From Alphaproteobacteria bacterium (lineage in GTDB: Bacteria; Pseudomonadota; Alphaproteobacteria; RF32; CAG-239), in contig JAGBDC010000002.1 of the NCBI GenBank assembly GCA_017937705.1, forward strand, positions 1 through 53,673: a stretch of DNA of 53,673 nt, in the 5' to 3' direction. Position 1 is the first letter of the stretch. The number at the start of each line of letters is the position of its first letter. A program made the position numbers and the translations under genes. This document shows, piece after piece, positions 1 through 7,529 of the stretch. The notes beneath the pieces are model-generated. The model was not told the DNA's origin, ran no database searches, and was given only the letters and a program-made list of their open reading frames with translations.

Positions 1-306
1 AACGACTTGAAACAAGTTGAAATAGAAGCGGGAGCAAAATTTGCTCATACTCAATATACCGACGATGGTTTTTACTCATTATATATCAAACCGAGTGTTG
101 TTCAAACCTTGGTTGACGGCGATGAAATAGATGTAACCGAACTTGGTAAAGTTGATACGGTAGAAGATAAAACCTTAGGCAGAATTGAAATCGGCGGCAA
201 CTATGGTTTCAATGACAACTGGTCTGCCTACGGTTGGGCAAACTATACTTTCGGCTCAGACTATGAAGCAACTTCACTAGGTGCCGGTGTAAACTACGCT
301 TGGTAA
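1..306 (+). CDS. Autotransporter/outer-membrane beta-barrel protein, C-terminal fragment (5' end outside window)
   Basis: The open frame runs in from base 1 and ends with TAA at 304-306, so only the last ~101 residues are present. They show alternating polar/aromatic beta-strand patterns (IEIGGNYGFNDNWSAYGWA, then GAGVNYAW) and end in an aromatic residue. This is typical of the last strands of a type V autotransporter barrel, where the C-terminal Trp/Phe acts as the BAM recognition signal. The passenger domain is off the edge, so its function cannot be judged. The last ~123 bases are nearly identical to the inverted fragment at 53550-53673. A strong terminator hairpin follows at 329-360. Confidence 0.75.
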   Translation, partial: NDLKQVEIEAGAKFAHTQYTDDGFYSLYIKPSVVQTLVDGDEIDVTELGKVDTVEDKTLGRIEIGGNYGFNDNWSAYGWANYTFGSDYEATSLGAGVNYAW

Positions 307-328
307 ACTTGTGTAACGGGTAACTAAC

Positions 329-360
329 AACAAAAGGAGGCTATTTTGCCTCCTTTTGTT
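329..360. terminator. Bidirectional intrinsic terminator
   Basis: Perfect 13-bp arms (AACAAAAGGAGGC / GCCTCCTTTTGTT) around a 6-base loop, with A/T tracts on both sides. It lies between the convergent autotransporter gene and nth and can serve both. The nth stop codon sits in its right arm. Confidence 0.85.
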
Positions 361-994
361 AAATTTTTTTATCTTTACTATTACAATATTTTTCAATGGG
401 ACATTTTTCGCATTGAGGTTTTTGAGCCTTACATATATATCTACCGAATAAAACAAGCCAATGATTAGCATACATTAAATATTTATCAGGAAGTACTTTT
501 AATAAGTCTTTTTCTACTTCTAAAGGTGTTTTTCCTTTGCTGAAATCTAATCTGTGAGCGATACGAAAAACATGAGTATCAACAGCCATTGTAGGTTGAT
601 TATACCACACGTTTCTCAAAACATTTGCTGTTTTTCGCCCTACTCCGGCTAAAGATTCTAGATCTTCTTGTGAATCAGGTACTTCTCCGTTAAATTTTTC
701 AATAAGACTTTGACTCATACTAATAATACTTTTTGCCTTATTGTTATATAAACCGATAGTTTTTATATATTCTTTCAGTCCGTCAATACCTAAATCTAAC
801 ATTTTTTGCGGAGTATCGGCAATTTTAAAAAGTTCTTTTGTTGCTTTATTAACTCCTTTATCAGTACTTTGCGCAGATAAAATTATAGCAACTAAAAGAG
901 TATACGCATTAGTATATTCTAATTCGCTTTTAGGAGCTTTGTCACCATCTGCAAAAATTTGCATAATTTCTAATATTTCGGATTGTTTTCTCAT
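359..994 (-). CDS. nth: Endonuclease III (DNA glycosylase/AP lyase)
   Basis: Base-excision-repair enzyme that removes oxidised pyrimidines and nicks the resulting AP site. The 211-aa length is normal. The helix-hairpin-helix LAGVGRKTANV is at residues 115-125 with catalytic Lys121. The catalytic Asp139 lies in AVDTHVFRIAHR. A C-terminal [4Fe-4S] motif has cysteines 188, 195, 198 and 204 (C-x6-C-x2-C-x5-C). The start overlaps the end of tsaD by 4 bp (ATGA type), so the two are translationally coupled. Family and activity are secure. Confidence 0.96.
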   Translation of the reverse strand: MRKQSEILEIMQIFADGDKAPKSELEYTNAYTLLVAIILSAQSTDKGVNKATKELFKIADTPQKMLDLGIDGLKEYIKTIGLYNNKAKSIISMSQSLIEKFNGEVPDSQEDLESLAGVGRKTANVLRNVWYNQPTMAVDTHVFRIAHRLDFSKGKTPLEVEKDLLKVLPDKYLMYANHWLVLFGRYICKAQKPQCEKCPIEKYCNSKDKKI

Positions 995-2064
995 GCTTTC
1001 ACACCTCCGGCTCCGGCAGCTTTAGGAGCATTTTCATCTAAAGGCCAACGAGGACGAGGCTTAAAACTTAAATCATCAGTATATCCTTTTTGAAAACGTT
1101 CAAGTCCGGCCCAAGCAATCATAACTCCGTTATCTGTACAAAGTCTGATAGGTGGAGCTGCAAACTCTAAACCTTTATCCTTTGCTAATTTCTCAAGATT
1201 TTTACGCAAATATGTATTTGCGGCAACACCTCCGGCAACAACAATATGTTTTCCGTTAGGATATTTTTGCTTAAAATAATCTGCGGCTTTTCCAAGCTTG
1301 TCTATCAAACACTCGCTGGCAGTTTTTTGAAAACAAGCACATATATCCGCAATATCTTTTCTCGGTAAAACCGTTTCTTCTATATTATATTTTCCATAGG
1401 ATTCTATAATTTTTCTTACTGCTGTTTTTAATCCGGAAAAAGATAAGTTTAAATCTCCGGAACCTTTCAGCGGATGAGGTAAAGCAAAACGATTCTCATC
1501 ACCTATAGCAGCCATTTTTTCTACCATAGGTCCTCCCGGATAACCTAATTTAAGCATTTTTGCAACCTTATCAAATGCTTCTCCTGCCGCATCATCTATT
1601 GTTGTCCCCAATCTTTCATAATCACCGGGATTTTTAACAATCAATATTTGGCAATGTCCTCCGGAAACAAGAAGTAATAAATAAGGATATTCAACATTAT
1701 TGGTTAATCTGGAAACAAGAGCGTGTCCCTCTAAATGGTTTACTGCCACAAAAGGTTTATTCAATGCCAGAGCAAGTGCTTTTGCTGCCATAACACCAAC
1801 AACAACACCACCTATTAAACCTGGTCCTGCTGCCGCCGCAACAGCATCTATATCTTCCGGTTTTATATTAGCTCTCGTTATCGCTTGTTCTATTATATCA
1901 TCTATATGATCAAGATGTGAACGAGCTGCTATTTCCGGTACTACTCCACCATAAATTTTATGTTCTTCTTGCGACAAAACCACATCTGATAAAATTTCTC
2001 TTTTATCATTTACTATTGCCGCAGCTGTCTCATCACAACTACTTTCTATACCTAAAACTATCAT
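991..2064 (-). CDS. tsaD: tRNA N6-adenosine threonylcarbamoyltransferase TsaD
   Basis: Catalytic subunit that transfers threonylcarbamoyl to A37 of ANN-decoding tRNAs, working with TsaB, TsaC and TsaE. tsaE is also in this window, at 21382. The 357-aa ASKHA-fold protein starts MIVLGIESSCDET. It carries the metal-binding HLEGH at His110 and His114, a glycine-rich SGGHC segment and a late CTDNG motif. It is followed by nth with a 4-bp overlap. In many alphaproteobacteria hemC and hemD lie divergently beside tsaD. Here they are missing and the next divergent gene is the mitofilin-like protein. Confidence 0.97.
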   Translation of the reverse strand: MIVLGIESSCDETAAAIVNDKREILSDVVLSQEEHKIYGGVVPEIAARSHLDHIDDIIEQAITRANIKPEDIDAVAAAAGPGLIGGVVVGVMAAKALALALNKPFVAVNHLEGHALVSRLTNNVEYPYLLLLVSGGHCQILIVKNPGDYERLGTTIDDAAGEAFDKVAKMLKLGYPGGPMVEKMAAIGDENRFALPHPLKGSGDLNLSFSGLKTAVRKIIESYGKYNIEETVLPRKDIADICACFQKTASECLIDKLGKAADYFKQKYPNGKHIVVAGGVAANTYLRKNLEKLAKDKGLEFAAPPIRLCTDNGVMIAWAGLERFQKGYTDDLSFKPRPRWPLDENAPKAAGAGGVKA

Positions 2065-2144
2065 ACTCTTGTCTTTTGTAAAATTTTAACTATTATTACA
2101 ACATAATATAAACCATTAAAAAATTTTTTACAAAGGAAATAACT

Positions 2145-3086
2145 ATGGCAAAAAATAAAATATTAACAACTACAAATAATAAAAAATCTTTTTCAAATAT
2201 TCTTCATTTTATCGAGATTTTTATTATAGCTTCATTTGTTGGTGTAGCTTTGTTTTTGTGGCAAAATCCGCAAAAAATTGTTAATTGGCTAAATATACAA
2301 CAAGAAGAGAAAGATAATACAGCCATAGAAAAATTAGAATATAAAATAGAAAACGCATTGTTAAAAAACAATACCGGAAACGAAAAAATTGAATTATTAA
2401 ACCAAAAATTTGATTATTTTGATAAATCAAAAGCAGATGCTTCTGAAATTATAAATATCCATAATCAAATCAATTCTATCAAAAATCAAACATCAAAAAT
2501 AGCAAAAACATCAAATTCCGGTGCTTTGATTTTAACCTCTGCCATGTTGATTCGTGATAATGTTTACAGAGGTATCAGTTGTGAAAAAGAAGCTGAAGTT
2601 TTAAAAGTTTTATCAGAAAATATAAACAATACCGATGATGACATAAATTTTATTGTTACACATTGTAATATGAATTTTGTTTCCGCAAACACCATTATTG
2701 ATAAATTTAATAATATTTACAAAAAGATAGAAAAAAAATATCAACCTAAAGAAGAAACAGATTGGAAACAACGTTTAATTTCAAAAATTAATGAATATAT
2801 AAAAATTAATTCGGTTGAAGAAGAAATTACAAGAGAAGAATATAATGAATTAGCTGTTTTGACCGAAATAAAAAAGTTAGTTGATAATGGAGATTTGTCT
2901 GCAGCCGCTTCTGAAATTATCAAAGAAGAAAATGCAGAATTAATTAAAAATGAAGAGATAAACAATTGGTACGAACAAACCAAAAAACAACTCGAGTTTT
3001 ATAAATCATTATCAAACGTAATATCAAACGCTTTATTAGTTATGAAGGTAGAAGATGCAAAAAACATTACAGAAAAAATGGAATAA
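2145..3086 (+). CDS. Mitofilin/COG4223-like inner-membrane protein (alphaproteobacterial Mic60 relative)
   Basis: 313 aa. A cytoplasmic N-terminus leads into one membrane segment (about residues 24-42), then a charged coiled-coil region (~50-115) and an alpha-helical C-terminal half. The segment following ALILTSAMLIRDNVYRG, and the later GDLSAAASEI and WYEQTKKQLEFYKSL, follow the layout of alphaproteobacterial COG4223 proteins related to mitochondrial Mic60. Those proteins usually sit in a tsaD-hemC-hemD-COG4223-hemY neighbourhood, and tsaD is divergent here 80 bp away. Similarity was judged by architecture and context, not by a search. Its 3' end overlaps the next gene by 32 bp. Confidence 0.6.
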   Translation: MAKNKILTTTNNKKSFSNILHFIEIFIIASFVGVALFLWQNPQKIVNWLNIQQEEKDNTAIEKLEYKIENALLKNNTGNEKIELLNQKFDYFDKSKADASEIINIHNQINSIKNQTSKIAKTSNSGALILTSAMLIRDNVYRGISCEKEAEVLKVLSENINNTDDDINFIVTHCNMNFVSANTIIDKFNNIYKKIEKKYQPKEETDWKQRLISKINEYIKINSVEEEITREEYNELAVLTEIKKLVDNGDLSAAASEIIKEENAELIKNEEINNWYEQTKKQLEFYKSLSNVISNALLVMKVEDAKNITEKME

Positions 3087-4452
3087 ATTATATTCATCAG
3101 CACCTAAAACTCTTGAGAAAATGGCAAAAATAAAAACTGTTGCCAGTGCTTTTAATACTTGTATCGATTCTGTTGTAAAAATAGGCGGTGAAGAACTTGC
3201 TCGTTTTATTAAAGATGAAAAATTATCTTTGAAAGAACTAGAAAATATCGAACAAAAAAGTATAAATTCGGTTGCCGATTTATTGCGCGGTATTTTTAAT
3301 TGTTTTAAAAAAGGTATTGCAGAAGAATGGACTGCTGACAAACCTGAAATGTTTGAATGGATGCATAAAAATTTAGGTACAAAAAAAATGCAGATAGGAG
3401 GACAAGCAGGAATTATTGCAAACACTTTAGCACTAACTGATATAAAACAAGTTATTGTTCACAGTAACGCTTTGAGTGAGCTTCAGGCTAAACAGTTTTT
3501 CGACTTACCTAATTTAGTATCTTTCAATAAAAATGGCGATATTGAACAGGCATCAAAAATCAATCGCGATAAAATATCTTCTATACACTGGATTATAGAA
3601 TTTGATAAAGACGACAAAATCACTATTGAAAATAAAGATTTTATATGTCCGAAATCTAATCGTTTTATAGCAACTTATGATCCGCCATTATTTGATTTTG
3701 TCATTGATAATAATTTTCTGAAATATACAAACAAACATAAAATCAACTATTTTGTTTTGTCTGGATATCAAGCACTTAATTCAAAACAAAAAGGTGTAAA
3801 ACACGTTAAAGACAGTATAAAAATTATCAAAGATTGGAAAAAATCTAGTCCAAAATCTATCGTTCATTTAGAAGTTGCATCAACACAAGATATAAAAGTC
3901 AGAAAAGCAATAACAAAATATTTAGTCCCAAATGCAGATTCTGTAGGAGTGAACGAACGAGAAACAATGGATATTCTGGAAGTTTTAGGAGAAAAGAAAC
4001 TCTTAAAAGAATGCCAAGAAAATCCTTGTGCCGTTAATTTATTTAGAGCAGCCATAAAAATAAAAAATAAATTAAAATGCAAAAGGCTCCAACTTCACAT
4101 GTTTGGACTTTACATAACTATCCAAGATAAAAAATATCCTATAAAAGCAAAAGCTAATTTAAATGGTATGATTTTAGCCGCAACAGCTGCAGCAAGTAAA
4201 GCTTTTGTAGGAAAATTAGCAACAAAATCGGATATTTTGGAAGCTTATGGTCAAAATGTGTCAGAGATAGGATTAAATGAATTAGAAAATTTATGTGATT
4301 TTATAAAAGATAAAACATTATTAAGTAAAGGAATATGTGAATATAGAGGATATAATATAATATCAGTTCCCACCATTATTATAGAAAAACCTAAAACTCT
4401 GGTGGGAATGGGTGATACTATATCAGCTTTTTCACTTATCGGAGCTCGCTAA
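3055..4452 (+). CDS. ADP-dependent sugar kinase (ADP-glucokinase/ADP-phosphofructokinase family)
   Basis: 465 aa, ribokinase-like fold. All hallmark motifs of the ADP-dependent kinases are visible: a GGQAGIIAN loop at residues 115-123, HxE as HLE at 271-273, NxxE as NERE at 300-303, and the catalytic GxGD as GMGD at 451-454 with Asp454 as expected base. The family phosphorylates glucose or fructose-6-phosphate using ADP and yields AMP. It is known mainly from Euryarchaeota and animal ADPGK, so a bacterial copy is unusual. Which sugar it uses cannot be read from the sequence. The ATG at 3055 has an AAGG at 3045-3048 and lies 32 bp inside the upstream gene, suggesting translational coupling. 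The 3' end overlaps convergent dnaQ by 21 bp. Confidence 0.85.
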   Translation: MQKTLQKKWNKLYSSAPKTLEKMAKIKTVASAFNTCIDSVVKIGGEELARFIKDEKLSLKELENIEQKSINSVADLLRGIFNCFKKGIAEEWTADKPEMFEWMHKNLGTKKMQIGGQAGIIANTLALTDIKQVIVHSNALSELQAKQFFDLPNLVSFNKNGDIEQASKINRDKISSIHWIIEFDKDDKITIENKDFICPKSNRFIATYDPPLFDFVIDNNFLKYTNKHKINYFVLSGYQALNSKQKGVKHVKDSIKIIKDWKKSSPKSIVHLEVASTQDIKVRKAITKYLVPNADSVGVNERETMDILEVLGEKKLLKECQENPCAVNLFRAAIKIKNKLKCKRLQLHMFGLYITIQDKKYPIKAKANLNGMILAATAAASKAFVGKLATKSDILEAYGQNVSEIGLNELENLCDFIKDKTLLSKGICEYRGYNIISVPTIIIEKPKTLVGMGDTISAFSLIGAR

Positions 4453-5151
4453 TTCGTCCGACAACCAAATAGCATTCTTTATGTTTTTTTTCAAAAATTC
4501 ACGATGAGCTTGCTCTTCTTCTTCAGAGAGAGTAAACTCCCGTGCTTTGCGAAAAATTCTTTCAACTTCAAAATCGCTAAAAGTGTTTGATGCTTTATTG
4601 CTGTTATCATTTGAATTATTCAACATTGACGGTTCAGCACCGCCCATTAATTCAAAATAAACTTGTGCTAATAAATCAGCATCTAATAGCGCACCGTGAA
4701 AAGTACGACTACTGTTATCTACGCCATATCTTTTACATAACGCATCAAGATTATTTTTAGCTCCGGGAAACATTTTTCGAGCTATTTCAAGACTGTCTAT
4801 AACTCTATCTTTTGAAAACTCTTCCCTTCCGCTTTTTTGTAACTCATAATTTATAAATTTCATATCAAAAGAAGCATTATGAGCCACTAAAATTCCGTCT
4901 TCCCCCACAAAATCTACAAAATCATCAGCAATATCATCAAACACCGGAAAATCTTTTAAAAATTCTTCGGTTAATCCGTGTACCTTAACAACTTCTTCCG
5001 GTACGCTCCTTTGCGGATTTATATATTGATGATATGTTTTTCCGGTAGGGATATGATTTATAAGTTCAATTGCTCCTATTTCTACCAATCTGTCACCATG
5101 TTCAGGATTTAAACCTGTTGTTTCGGTATCAAACACTATTTCTCTAACCAT
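4432..5151 (-). CDS. dnaQ: DNA polymerase III epsilon subunit (3'-5' proofreading exonuclease)
   Basis: DEDDh exonuclease that proofreads for the replicative polymerase. ExoI is FDTETTGLNPEHG (Asp8, Glu10), ExoII is HNASFDMKF, and ExoIII is HGALLDADLLAQVY with the catalytic His. The start is placed at ATG 5151 (MVREIV, 239 aa) because an AAAGG lies 7-8 bases upstream. An in-frame ATG at 5166 would put that AAAGG inside the gene. The coaE stop is 1 base upstream, so coaE-dnaQ is a tight pair, as in other alphaproteobacteria. A charged C-terminal tail follows a linker rich in Asn and Ser. Confidence 0.95.
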   Translation of the reverse strand: MVREIVFDTETTGLNPEHGDRLVEIGAIELINHIPTGKTYHQYINPQRSVPEEVVKVHGLTEEFLKDFPVFDDIADDFVDFVGEDGILVAHNASFDMKFINYELQKSGREEFSKDRVIDSLEIARKMFPGAKNNLDALCKRYGVDNSSRTFHGALLDADLLAQVYFELMGGAEPSMLNNSNDNSNKASNTFSDFEVERIFRKAREFTLSEEEEQAHREFLKKNIKNAIWLSDELASSDK

Positions 5152-5152
5152 T

Positions 5153-5737
5153 TTAAAGCCTTTCAAGATATTTTAACATAGTTATAACTTCAAGTTTAAG
5201 CAGGTTTTTAGATTTATTCGTGTTTATGACAATGTCTGACATATTCTTTTTAACTTCGTTACTCATTTGTACATCATTAATTTTATCAAAATCATCAGCA
5301 TTGACATTATCACGCAACATAACTCGTTTTTTTTGCGTTTCATAATCAACATCGGCAACGACAACAATATTACAATATTTATCCCACCCCATTTCATAAA
5401 GAAGAGCCACATCTAAAAAGAAACAATCATTATAACAACTGTTCTTTTTTATTAAATATTTGAGATATTTTTTTAAAAACGGGTGAGTTAAACTTTCTAA
5501 TTTTTTAAGTTGTTCTTTATTATTAAATACCAAATTACGTAAAGAACGTTTATTTACGACTCCATTTTCCATTACCATAGGAAAATTTTCGGCAATTTGT
5601 GCAATAAACGATTTTTGAAAATACATTCTTCTAACCCAAGCATCTACATCAAAAACTGTATATCCTTGTTCTCTAATCATTTTGGCAATAGTTGTTTTTC
5701 CGCAACCTATTGAACCGGTTATAGCTATCAGTTTCAT
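5153..5737 (-). CDS. coaE: Dephospho-CoA kinase
   Basis: Last step of coenzyme A synthesis: ATP-dependent phosphorylation of the 3'-hydroxyl of dephospho-CoA. The start is set at ATG 5737 (MKLIAITGSIGCGKT, 194 aa). This puts the P-loop GSIGCGKT at residues 8-15 as usual for the family and leaves an AGGT upstream. The frame stays open to an ATG at 5779 but those extra 14 residues are not family-like. The core LTHPFLKKYL and DVALLYEMG segments match CoaE. It precedes dnaQ by 1 base. Its leader contains DnaA-box-like sequences belonging to the origin candidate. Confidence 0.93.
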   Translation of the reverse strand: MKLIAITGSIGCGKTTIAKMIREQGYTVFDVDAWVRRMYFQKSFIAQIAENFPMVMENGVVNKRSLRNLVFNNKEQLKKLESLTHPFLKKYLKYLIKKNSCYNDCFFLDVALLYEMGWDKYCNIVVVADVDYETQKKRVMLRDNVNADDFDKINDVQMSNEVKKNMSDIVINTNKSKNLLKLEVITMLKYLERL

Positions 5738-6230
5738 CTTTCTAAACCTAAAATTATCAACAGCCCTGTGTATAAACACAGGTTTTATAAAAGTTATACG
5801 ATTTAATCCTCATATTACCTAATAAATTAAATAAGATAATAACAGGTTGATAACTTTTTTAAACATAATTGTATTATATTGATAACTGAAAAAATTAAAT
5901 TTTTAATAAAAAATATATTTACATATATGACTCGTTGAATTTATAAGAACTTAATTTAATGTTAACAATTTATTAATAATCTTATTAACAAATTATTAAC
6001 ATCTGGATAACTTTTTTGATAAAATTTAATCCACATACTAAACAACTATCTACAAATAACAAAAACATTTTAAATATATTTATATTGCAAAGGGAGCTTG
6101 TTAAAAACTTTTTACCGTAAACAAACAATTGACTTTTTCTTATAAATATATTATTTAACATAACTGTATTACAGATAATCATTCTTATCTGACTTTCAAT
6201 ATTCTAATTAAATTTTTTCAACGGACAAAC
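5738..6230. other. Candidate chromosomal replication origin between coaE and rho
   Basis: The only gene-free stretch over 300 bases. It is extremely A/T-rich and lies between divergent coaE (-) and rho (+). It holds a perfect DnaA box on the minus strand at 5767-5775 (TTATACACA). One-mismatch boxes lie at 5754-5762 (TTATCAACA), 5982-5990 and 5993-6001 (TTATTAACA twice), 6002-6010 (minus strand, TTATCCAGA) and 6027-6035 (TAATCCACA). Five TTAA half-sites are regularly spaced from 5951 to 5999. In Caulobacter the origin lies near hemE in the same syntenic neighbourhood of rho, coaE and parAB. The AT-rich rho leader also lies here. Identity as origin is inference. Confidence 0.5.
5951..5999. promoter_or_regulatory. 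Helically phased TTAA array (CtrA-like binding sites)
   Basis: TTAA starts at 5951, 5962, 5973, 5985 and 5996, giving steps of 11, 11, 12 and 11 bases. Three neighbouring pairs have the CtrA full-site form TTAA-N7-TTAA (5951-5965, 5962-5976, 5985-5999), and two of these continue with C as in the consensus TTAA-N7-TTAAC. Background A/T richness makes single TTAA sites likely by chance; the regular spacing is what stands out. Confidence 0.45.
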
Positions 6231-7484
6231 ATGCATTTAAAAGAATTAAAACAAAAGTCACCCGCTGAGCTTTTAGAACAAGCTGAAGCTTTAGGTATTG
6301 AAGATGCTTCATCTATGCGTAAACAAGATTTAATGTTTTCCATATTAAAAAAAGTAGCTTCAGATGATAATATTATTTACGGAGACGGAACAATTGAAGT
6401 TTTGCAAGATGGTTTCGGATTTCTTCGTTCTGCTCAATCTAACTATTTGGCCGGACCTGATGATATATACGTATCCCCTGCTCAAGTAAAAAAATTCGGT
6501 CTTCGTACAGGAGATACTATTGAGGGTGAAATAAGAGCTCCAAAAGATAATGAACGTTATTTTGCCTTAACTAAAATAAATCGTATTAATTTTGATGATC
6601 CTGAAAAATCAAAATTACGTATTCATTTTGATAATTTAACCCCTCTTTATCCTACTGAAAAGCTAGATTTCGATGTTATATGCGGTGACAAAGATTATAC
6701 AACCAGAGTTATAGATTTAATATCTCCGCAAGGTAAAGGACAGCGTGGTTTAATAGTTGCACCTCCTCGCACAGGTAAGACTGTTATGTTACAAAACATA
6801 GCTCATGCAATATCAACAAATCACCCTGAAATATATTTAATGGTTTTGTTGATTGATGAACGTCCGGAAGAAGTTACGGATATGACTCGTTCGGTAAAAG
6901 GAGAAGTTATTTCTTCTACCTTTGATGAACCGGCAACTCGTCATGTTCAAGTTGCAGAAATGGTGATAGAAAAAGCTAAACGTTTGGTAGAAAATAAAAA
7001 AGACGTGGTTATTTTACTTGATTCCATAACTCGTTTAGGACGTGCATATAATACCGTTATACCTTCATCAGGAAAGGTTTTAACCGGTGGTGTTGATGCT
7101 AATGCTTTACAACGTCCGAAACGCATTCTTGGAGCTGCTCGTAACGTTGAAGAAGGTGGTTCTTTGACAATTATTGCAACAGCTCTTATCGATACAGGTT
7201 CTCGTATGGATGAAGTTATTTTTGAAGAATTTAAAGGAACCGGTAACTCTGAAATTATCCTAGATAGAAAACTTACTGATAAACGTTTATTCCCAACAAT
7301 TGACGTTACTCGTTCGGGTACTCGTAAAGAGGAATTATTGGTTGACAAAGCAACACTTACAAAAATGTGGGTTCTTCGTCGCGTACTGATGCAAATGGGA
7401 ATGACAGATGGTATGGAATTTTTACTTGATAAATTAAAACAAAGTAAAGATAACCAAGACTTCTTCAATAATATGAATTCTTAA
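6231..7484 (+). CDS. rho: Transcription termination factor Rho
   Basis: Hexameric RNA-dependent ATPase/helicase that terminates transcription. The 417 aa is full length. An N-terminal helical domain ([18 protein letters not shown]) is followed by the cold-shock-like RNA-binding domain with DGFGFLRS near residue 60. The Walker A APPRTGKT is at 177-184, the Walker [16 protein letters not shown] is near 260, and the Q-loop/R-loop region [10 protein letters not shown] follows. In alphaproteobacteria rho usually lies next to mnmE; here four accessory genes intervene. A clear terminator follows at 7491. Confidence 0.98.
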   Translation: MHLKELKQKSPAELLEQAEALGIEDASSMRKQDLMFSILKKVASDDNIIYGDGTIEVLQDGFGFLRSAQSNYLAGPDDIYVSPAQVKKFGLRTGDTIEGEIRAPKDNERYFALTKINRINFDDPEKSKLRIHFDNLTPLYPTEKLDFDVICGDKDYTTRVIDLISPQGKGQRGLIVAPPRTGKTVMLQNIAHAISTNHPEIYLMVLLIDERPEEVTDMTRSVKGEVISSTFDEPATRHVQVAEMVIEKAKRLVENKKDVVILLDSITRLGRAYNTVIPSSGKVLTGGVDANALQRPKRILGAARNVEEGGSLTIIATALIDTGSRMDEVIFEEFKGTGNSEIILDRKLTDKRLFPTIDVTRSGTRKEELLVDKATLTKMWVLRRVLMQMGMTDGMEFLLDKLKQSKDNQDFFNNMNS

Positions 7485-7490
7485 TAAAAT

Positions 7491-7522
7491 AAAACCCGTT
7501 TCTTTAATTAGGAACGGGTTTT
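7491..7522. terminator. Bidirectional intrinsic terminator after rho
   Basis: Arms AAAACCCGTT and AACGGGTTTT with a loop of about 12 bases, flanked by A/T tracts. It lies between convergent rho and the glycosyltransferase gene. Confidence 0.8.
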
Positions 7523-7529
7523 ATTTCAT

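Noticed and set aside
6947..7468. Long open frame (173 codons) on the minus strand inside rho
   Set aside because: It lies wholly antisense to highly conserved rho, has no ribosome binding site or family resemblance, and arises from codon bias on the other strand.
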